Below are positions 57,819 to 64,000 of a stretch of 64,000 nt of DNA, piece by piece. The notes below the pieces were generated by a model. It was not told the DNA's origin. It did no database searches and saw only the letters and a program-made list of their open reading frames with translations. Each line of letters starts with the position of its first letter. Position 1 is the first letter of the stretch. Where the stretch lies: assembly GCA_021234155.1 (NCBI GenBank), contig JAJEKV010000798.1, positions 24,806 through 88,805 on the forward strand, read 5' to 3'. Made by a program: the position numbers and the translations under genes. The DNA comes from Isoetes taiwanensis (lineage: Eukaryota; Streptophyta; Lycopodiopsida; Isoetales; Isoetaceae).

Positions 57819-58145
57819 ATTTTGTGTGATTATAATGTAAATTGTACAATAATACTTTTGTAAACATACTCTGCCTTTCGAGTCCTTGTCTGTTGTGGCA
57901 AATTTTTTGATATGCAAATCTATGAATTTGGAAATTTTAACTAATTTTGTGATGTTATGTTTCTTTAGCTTCTTTATATGCACTGTTAGTATTTTTAATG
58001 GCGCCAATAAGTGACACTTTAGAGGCATATTTTTTCTAAATGGCGCCATAATTGCTTACAAATTTGGCATAAAATGAACTAAAAAGGATTTTCGTTCCTA
58101 ATTGCAATCACGAAATTTCTCATTTTAATGAAATTGTGCTTAGTG
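57819..58145. other. 3' flank of the ParB/methyltransferase-like gene
   Basis: AT-rich with two more GGCGCC motifs (about 58000 and 58043), then AATCACGAAATTTC and TTTTAATGAAATTGTGCTTA, which parallel 20110-20150. The tRNA-Lys array unit begins at about 58146. Confidence 0.6.
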
Positions 58146-58722
58146 GCAACTACAGCACGGATGTGACCTTTTAGATCTCCAAGTCCCTATAGGATATCCA
58201 ATTGAGTTCAACCTGAAAGCTCTACAATTTCAACTTGATCCTTATTTAGATCAATACACAGTTCTAATTGCCCCACACTCGTGTTTTTTGTCGTATAAAC
58301 CATAATCTATAAGAAGCCTAATTATCATGATACGCTCATTATAGACTCGAAGGAATCTAAAACAACCTTTCTAGTACTTTCTTTGAAGGAATGCAACTTG
58401 GCTTTAAGCAGCCTTGTAGTGCTTCCTAACCCAATTCCTAAAAGTGATTGTCTCTTAAGGCTAATGCACAACATAGGGACATATACGAGTACTTTGTAAG
58501 GAGCCCAAATAGCATGAGCAGTTCGCATCGAATTCGAAGAAATCCAAGCTGAGATTAGCATTCTTTTTTGTACCTGCTTGGGAGGAGACCAACTTGGCAG
58601 TAGCAGCCTTTGAGTAAGGGATTCCGAAGCTCAAATGTCTCTCGACAAGATAGCAACAACGTGAATGTGTGTATTAAGTCGCTGTTTTAAATTAAACGCA
58701 AAAATTAAAATCCATATCTAAT

Positions 58723-58794
58723 CGCCATCCGGGGACTCGAACCCACGACCACAAGGTTAAAAGCCTTGCGCTCTACCAACTGAGCTAGAACGGC
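58723..58794 (-). tRNA. tRNA-Lys (anticodon UUU)
   Basis: Minus strand: acceptor GCCGTTC with GGATGGC (two G-U), D stem GCTC/GAGC, anticodon stem CAAGG/CCTTG around CTTTTAA (TTT), T loop TTCGAGT, discriminator G. One G is missing from the T stem compared with other copies (72 rather than 73 bases). TTTT and TTTTT runs follow within 20-30 bases on the minus strand, good polymerase III terminators. Confidence 0.85.
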
Positions 58795-58952
58795 AACACA
58801 CAAATGAGCAATTAAAATTTTCCATAATTCTACTCACATTTTATGTGATATAAGAGAGAATTAGTGATAATACTACTGTGATATGAAGAAACGAAGTTTG
58901 TGCAATATGTGAGATCATTGAATCATAACATCGATAAACATTTTCAGCCCAT

Positions 58953-59025
58953 CGCCATCCGGGGGGCTCGAACCCCCACCACAGTTGTTAAGAGCCTTGC
59001 GCTCTACCAACTGAGCTAGGACGGC
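58953..59025 (-). tRNA. tRNA-Lys (anticodon CUU), damaged anticodon stem
   Basis: Acceptor GCCGTCC pairs with GGATGGC, loop CTCTTAA gives CTT, T stem GGGGG/CCCCC is perfect. The 3' strand of the anticodon stem reads CAACT instead of CCTTG, which abolishes that stem, so this copy is probably not functional unless the reading is wrong. Confidence 0.75.
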
Positions 59026-59724
59026 AAGTGATATATAGTGAAAACAAATTTAACGTAATGTACAAATGAAAGCACTATTTGTACATACTTTCAAATATAT
59101 GAATCAGGGAGACTATACATAGTACAGTTCTCTTATGCCCAACATTAGCTTGATTAGAGTGGCAACTACAGCACCAGATCTCCAAGTCCCTATAGGATAT
59201 CCAATTGAGTTCAACCTAAAAGCTCTACAATTTCAACTTGATCCTTATTTAGATCAATACACAGTTCTAATTGCCCCACACTCGTGTTTTTTGTCGTATA
59301 AACCATAATCTATAAGAAGCCTAATTATCATGATACGCTCATTATAGACTCGAAGGAATCTAAAGCATCCTTTCTAGTACTTTCTTTGAAGGAATGCAAC
59401 TTGGCTTTAAGCAGCCTTGTGGTGCTTCCTAACCCAATTCCTAAAAGTGATTGTCTCTTATGGCTAGGTACATATACGAGTACTTTGTAAGGAGCCCAAA
59501 TAGCATGAGCAGTTCGCATCGAACTCAAAGAAATCCAAGCTGAGATTAGCATTCTTTTTTGTACCTGCTTGGGAGGAGACCAACTTGGTAGTAGCAACAT
59601 GCCAACTTGGCAGTAGCTACGGGATTCTGAAGCTCAAATGTCTCTCGACAAGATATGAACAACTTGAATGTGTGTATTAAGCTGTTTTAAATTAAACGTA
59701 CAAAAATTAAAGTCCATATCTAAT

Positions 59725-59796
59725 CGCCATCCGGGGGACTGGAACCCACGACCACAAAGTTAAAAGCCTTGCGCTCTCCAACTGAGCTAGAACGAC
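59725..59796 (-). tRNA. tRNA-Lys (UUU), several substitutions
   Basis: Loop CTTTTAA kept; T loop changed to TTCCAGT, one acceptor base changed (GTCGTTC), one base lost next to the D arm and one change in the anticodon stem. Likely weakened or inactive. Confidence 0.7.
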
Positions 59797-59952
59797 AACA
59801 AATAAATGAGCAATTAAAATTTTCCATAATTCTACTCATTTTATGTGATATAAGAGAGAATTAGTGATAATACTACTGTGATATGAAGAAACGAAGTTTG
59901 TGCAATATGTGAGATCATTGAATCATAACATCGATAAACATTTTCAGCCCAT

Positions 59953-60024
59953 CGCCATCCGGGGGGCTCGAACCCCGACCACAAGGTTAAGAGCCTTGTG
60001 CTCTACCAACTGAGCTAGGACGGC
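59953..60024 (-). tRNA. tRNA-Lys (CUU), best-preserved copy
   Basis: Acceptor GCCGTCC/GGATGGC, D stem GCTC/GAGC, anticodon stem CAAGG/CCTTG around CTCTTAA, T stem with four G-C pairs around TTCGAGC, discriminator G. 72 bases, one base shorter than the 58953 copy in the variable/T stem region. No TTTT within about 30 bases downstream on the minus strand. Confidence 0.85.
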
Positions 60025-60748
60025 AAGTGATATATAGTGAAAACAAATTTAACGTAATGTACAAATGAAAGCACTATTTGTACATACTTTCAAATATATG
60101 AATCAGGGAAACTATACATAGTACAGTTCTCTTATGCCCAACATTAGCTTGATTAGAGTGGCAACTACAGCACGGATGTGACCTTTTAGATCTCCAAGTC
60201 CCTATAGGATATCCAATTGAGTTCAACCTAAAAGCTCTACAATTTCAACTTGTTCCTTATTTAGATCAATACACAGTTCTAATTGCCCCAAACTCGTGTT
60301 TTTTGTCGTATAAACCATAATCTATAAGAAGCCTAATTATCATGATACGCTCATTATAGACTCGAAGGAATCTAAAACAACCTTTCTAGTACTTTCTTTG
60401 AAGGAATGCAACTTGGCTTTAAGCAGCCTTGTAGTGCTTCCTAACCCAATTCCTAAAAGTGATTGTCTCTTAAGGCTAATGCACAACATAGGTACATATA
60501 CGAATACTTTGTAAGGAGCCCAAATAGCATGAGCAGTTCGCATCGAACTCAAAGAAATCCAAGCTGAGATTAGCATTCTTTTTTGTACCTGCTTGGGAGG
60601 AGACCAACTTGGTAGTAGCAACCTGCCAACTTGGCAGTAGCTACGGGATTCTGAAGCTCAAATGTCTCTCGACAAGATATGAACAACTTGAATGTGTGTA
60701 TTAAGTTGTTTTAAATAAAACGTACAGAAATTAAAATCCATATCTAAT

Positions 60749-60769
60749 CGCCAACTGAGCTAGAACGGC
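60749..60769 (-). pseudogene. tRNA-Lys (UUU) with large internal deletion
   Basis: Only the ends remain: CGCCA joined to CAACTGAGCTAGAACGGC, a deletion of about 52 bases between two CCA words. Confidence 0.85.
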
Positions 60770-60924
60770 AACACACAAATGAGCAATTAAAATTTTCCAT
60801 AATTCTACTCACATCTTATGTGATATAAGAGAGAATTAGTGATAATACTATTGTGATATGAGAAACGAATTGTGCAATATGTGAGATCATTGAATCATAA
60901 CATCGATAAACATTTTCAGCCCGT

Positions 60925-60997
60925 CGCCATCTGGGGGGCTCGAACCTCCGACCACAAGGTTAAGAGCCGTGCGCTCTACCAACTAAGCTAGGACGGC
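60925..60997 (-). tRNA. tRNA-Lys (CUU), mildly mutated
   Basis: 73 bases, loop CTCTTAA kept; mismatches in the anticodon stem (CACGG/CCTTG) and D stem (GCTT/GAGC, a G-U), acceptor otherwise paired (one C-A). Confidence 0.7.
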
Positions 60998-61703
60998 AAG
61001 TGATATAGTGAAAACAAATTTAACGTAATGTACAAATGAAAGCACTATTTGTACATACTTTCAAATATATGAATCAGGGAGACTATACATAGTACAGTTC
61101 TCTTACGCCCAACATTAGCTTGATTAGAGTGGCAACTACAGCACGGATGTGACCTTTTAGATCTCCAAGTCCCTATAGGATATCCAATTGAGTTCAACCT
61201 AAAAGCTCTACAATTTCAACTTGACCCTTATTTAGATCAATACACAGTTCTAATTGCCCCACACTCGTGTTTTTTGTCGTATAAACCATAATCTATAAGA
61301 AGCCTAATTATCACGATACGCTCATTATAGACTCGAAGGAATCTAAAGCAACCTTTCTAGTACTTTCTTTGAAGGAATGCAACTTGACTTTAAGCAGCCT
61401 TGTAGTGCTTCCTAACCCAATTCCTAAAAGTGATTGTCTCTTAAGGCTAATGCACAATATAGGGACATATACGAGTACTTTGTAGCCCAAATAGCATGAG
61501 CAGTTCGCATCGAATTCGAAGAAATCCAAGCTGAGATTAGCATTCTTTTTTGTACCTGCTTGGGAGGAGACCAACTTGGCAGTAGCAGCCTTTGAGTAAG
61601 GGATTCCGAAGCTCAAATGTCTCTCGACAAGATATCAACAACGTGAATGTGTGTATTAAGCTGTTTTAAATTAAACGTACAGAAATTAAAGTTCATATCT
61701 AAT

Positions 61704-61776
61704 CGCCACCCGGGGGACTCGAATCCACGACCACAAGGTTAAAGCCTCAAGGCTCTACCAACCGAGCTAGAACGGC
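61704..61776 (-). pseudogene. tRNA-Lys (UUU) pseudogene
   Basis: Acceptor and T arm recognisable, but the anticodon arm is rearranged (GAGCCTTGAGGCTTTAACC) and no normal stem forms. Confidence 0.7.
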
Positions 61777-61939
61777 AACACACAAATGAGCAATTAAAAT
61801 TTTCCATAATTCTACTCACATTTTATGTGATATAAGAGAGAATTAGTGATAATACTACTATTGTGATATGAAGAAACAAAGTTTGTGCAATATGTGAGAT
61901 CATTGAATCATAACATCGATAAACATTTTTTCAGCCCAT

Positions 61940-62010
61940 CGCCATCCTGGGAGCTCCGAACCCCACCACAAGGTTAAGAGCCTTAAGGCCACCAACTAAG
62001 CTAGGACGGC
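61940..62010 (-). pseudogene. tRNA-Lys (CUU) pseudogene
   Basis: Loop CTCTTAA present, but indels in the T arm, anticodon stem and D arm (71 bases). Confidence 0.7.
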
Positions 62011-62720
62011 AAGTGATATATAGTGAAACAAATTTAACGTGAATGTACAAATGAAAGCACTATTTGTACATACTTTCAAATATATGAATCGTGGAGACTA
62101 TACATAGTACGATTCTTTATGCCCAATATTAGCTTGATTAGAGTGGCAACTACAGCACGGATGTGACCTTTTAGATCTCCAAGTCCCTATAGGATATCCA
62201 ATTGAGTTCAACCTAAAAGCTCTACAATTTCAACTTGATCCTTATTTAGATCAATACACAGTTCTAATTGCCCCACACCTCGTGTTTTTGTCGTGATAAA
62301 CCATAATCTATAAGAAGCCTAATTATCACGATATGCTCATTATAGTCTCTGAAAGAAGGAATCTAAAGCAACCTTTCTAGTACTTTCTTTTGAAGGAATG
62401 CAACTTGACTTTAAGCAGCCTTGTAGTGCTTCCTAACCCAATTCCTAAAAGTGATTGTCTCTTAAGGCTAATGCACAATATAGGGACATATACGAGTACC
62501 TTTGTAGCCCAAATAGCATGAGCAACAGATCGTAATCTCGAAGAAATCCAAGCTGAGATTAGCATTCTTTTTGTACCGCTTGGGAGGAGACCAACTTGGC
62601 AAGAGCCAACCTTTGAGTAAGGGATTCCAAGCTCAAATGTCTCGACAAGATATCAACAACGGGAATGTGTATTAAGTGTTTTAAATTAAACGCGTTTAAA
62701 AATTAAAGTTCATATCTAAT

Positions 62721-62794
62721 CGCCATCCTGGGGAGATCAATCCATGACCACAAGGTTAAAAGCCTTGGCGCCTACCAACCGAAGCTAGAACGGC
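62721..62794 (-). pseudogene. tRNA-Lys (UUU) pseudogene
   Basis: Loop CTTTTAA kept; T arm lost its TTCGA core and the D arm has an insertion (GCTTCGGTTGG). Confidence 0.7.
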
Positions 62795-62954
62795 AACACA
62801 CAAATGAGCAATTAAATTTTTTCCATAATTCTACTCAAATTTTATGTGATATAAGAGAGAATTAGTGATAATACTACCGTCATATGAAGAAACGTAAGTT
62901 TGTGCAATATGTGAGATCATTGAATCATAACATCGATAAACATTTTCAGCCCAT

Positions 62955-63029
62955 CGCCATCCGGGAGCTCGGGCCGGGCCACCACAAGGTTAAGAGCCTT
63001 GCGCTTCTACCAACCGAAGCTAGGACGGC
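62955..63029 (-). pseudogene. tRNA-Lys (CUU) pseudogene
   Basis: Loop CTCTTAA kept; T arm replaced by GGCCCGGCCCGAGCTCCC-type sequence and the same D-arm insertion (GCTTCGGTTGG) as in 62721. Confidence 0.7.
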
Positions 63030-63774
63030 AAAGTGATATATAGTGAAAACAATTTAACGAATGTACAAATGAAAGCACTATTTGTACATACTTTCAAATA
63101 TATGAATCAAAGTGGAGACTATACATAGTACGTTCTCTTTATGCCCAACATTAGCTTGATTAGAGTGGCAACTACAAAGACGGATGTGACCTTTTAGATC
63201 TCCAAGTCCCTATAGGATATCCAATTGAGTTCAACCTAAAAAGCTCTACAATTTCAACTTGATCCTTATTTAGATCAATACACGCTTCTAATTGCCCCAC
63301 ACTCGTTTTTTGTCGTGATAAACCATAATCTATAAGAAGCCTAATTATCATGATACTGCCATTATAGACTCAAGGAATCTAACGCATCCTTTCTAGTACT
63401 TTCCTTTGAAGGAATGCAACTTGGCTTTAAGCAGCCTTGTGGTGCTTCCTAACCCAATTCCTCTCTTAAGGCTAATGCACAACATAGGGACATATACGAG
63501 TACTTTGTAAGGAGCTAATGCACAACATAGGGACATATAATGAGTACTTTGTAAGGAGCCCAAATAGCATGAGCAGTTCAGATCGAACTCAAGAAATCCA
63601 AGCTGAGATTAGCATTCTTTTTTGTACCGCTTGCAGAGGAGACCAACTTGGCAGTAGAGCTTTTGAGTAAGGGATTCGAAGCTCAAATGTGTCTCGACAA
63701 GATATGAACAACTTGAATGTGTATTAAGTCGCTTTTAAATTAAACGTACGTAAATTAAAAAGTCCATATCTAAT

Positions 63775-63850
63775 CGCCATCCGGGGAGACTCGGAACCAC
63801 AACCACAAGGTTAAAAAGCCTTATGCTCTACCAACCGGAGCTAGAACGGC
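63775..63850 (-). pseudogene. tRNA-Lys (UUU) pseudogene
   Basis: 76 bases; extra A in the anticodon loop region (AAGGCTTTTTAACC on minus), insertions in the T and D arms. Last copy before the window ends; a CUU copy should follow just outside. Confidence 0.7.
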
Positions 63851-64000
63851 AACACACAAATGAGCAATTAAAATTTTCCATAATTCTACTCACATTTTAT
63901 GTGATATAAGAGAGAATTAGTGATAATACTACTGCGGATATAGAAGAAACGTAAGTCGAAAATATGGTATCATTGAATCATAACATCGACAAACATTTTC

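Larger units (their letters stand above)
58146..64000 (-). repeat. Tandem array of about 1 kb units with paired tRNA-Lys genes
   Basis: Each unit starts (plus) near GTGGCAACTACAGCAC and contains, in order, about 570 bases of conserved spacer, a tRNA-Lys(UUU), 158 bases, a tRNA-Lys(CUU), and about 110 bases. UUU copies start at 58723, 59725, 60749, 61704, 62721, 63775; CUU copies at 58953, 59953, 60925, 61940, 62955. Five full units and part of a sixth are seen and the array runs off the window. Indel density rises from left to right. A frame of 60-100 codons on the minus strand recurs in each unit as a by-product of the repeat. Confidence 0.92.

Noticed and set aside
58325-62565. A 60-100 codon minus-strand frame repeated in every tRNA-Lys unit
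   Set aside because: Conserved as DNA with the whole unit, variable start and length, indels not in multiples of three. A dN/dS test over many units could reopen it.

Overview
The window looks like nuclear DNA of a land plant, dense in transposons. Evidence: a decayed copy of the plant sterol reductase DWF1 at the left edge, a Ty3/gypsy chromovirus, LINE-type tails, Helitrons, consensus GT-AG splice sites, a methionine-initiator-tRNA primer binding site, and tRNA genes with the usual plant nuclear bodies. I cannot name the species. Most proteins are broken by single-base shifts, so almost everything protein-coding is annotated as pseudogene or draft-quality gene.

Layout. 1-730: DWF1 pseudogene. 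819-1621: fold-back element. 3385-3411: a Helitron 3' end. 3412-4950: unclassified repeat, copy A. 5731-7480: LINE-derived retroposon pieces. 8100-10306: Helitron with a 2 kb polypurine tract. 12540-12610: a Helitron 5' end. 12611-16250: tandem tRNA-Gln(UUG) array. 16321-18399: a complete polypurine Helitron that cuts into that array. 18400-21690: unassigned sequence with two minisatellites. 21690-42702: an LTR pair 19 kb apart enclosing a primer binding site, a divergent CENH3-like histone H3 gene, an unknown TATA-bearing gene broken by a retroposon, a 6 kb Helitron, and a decayed chromovirus gag-pol with chromodomain that ends in a polypurine tract. 42961-44110: LTR, primer binding site and gag of a second retrotransposon. 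44330-49580: a retroposon split by two Helitrons joined head to tail. 49600-52060: decayed transposon-like coding sequence. 52110-54260: an island of GGCGCC palindromes. 54404-57818: a multi-exon gene whose product resembles a ParB-like domain joined to a degenerate amino-methyltransferase-like domain. 58146-64000: a tandem array of about 1 kb units, each carrying one tRNA-Lys(UUU) and one tRNA-Lys(CUU) gene on the minus strand.

Three themes stand out. First, the kilobase polypurine/polypyrimidine tracts are not simple microsatellites: the ones with resolved ends lie inside Helitrons (5' TC, 3' hairpin plus CTAG, insertion between A and T), always with the purines on the Helitron sense strand. 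Second, two isoacceptor families (Gln and Lys) are amplified as tandem arrays with intact and decaying copies side by side. Third, two unusual protein genes are present: a CENH3-like histone lying between chromovirus LTRs, and a ParB/methyltransferase-like fusion flanked by palindromic repeats.

Caution: homologous copies inside the window differ mainly by 1-3 base indels, and conserved frames break the same way, so part of the decay may be base-calling or consensus error.
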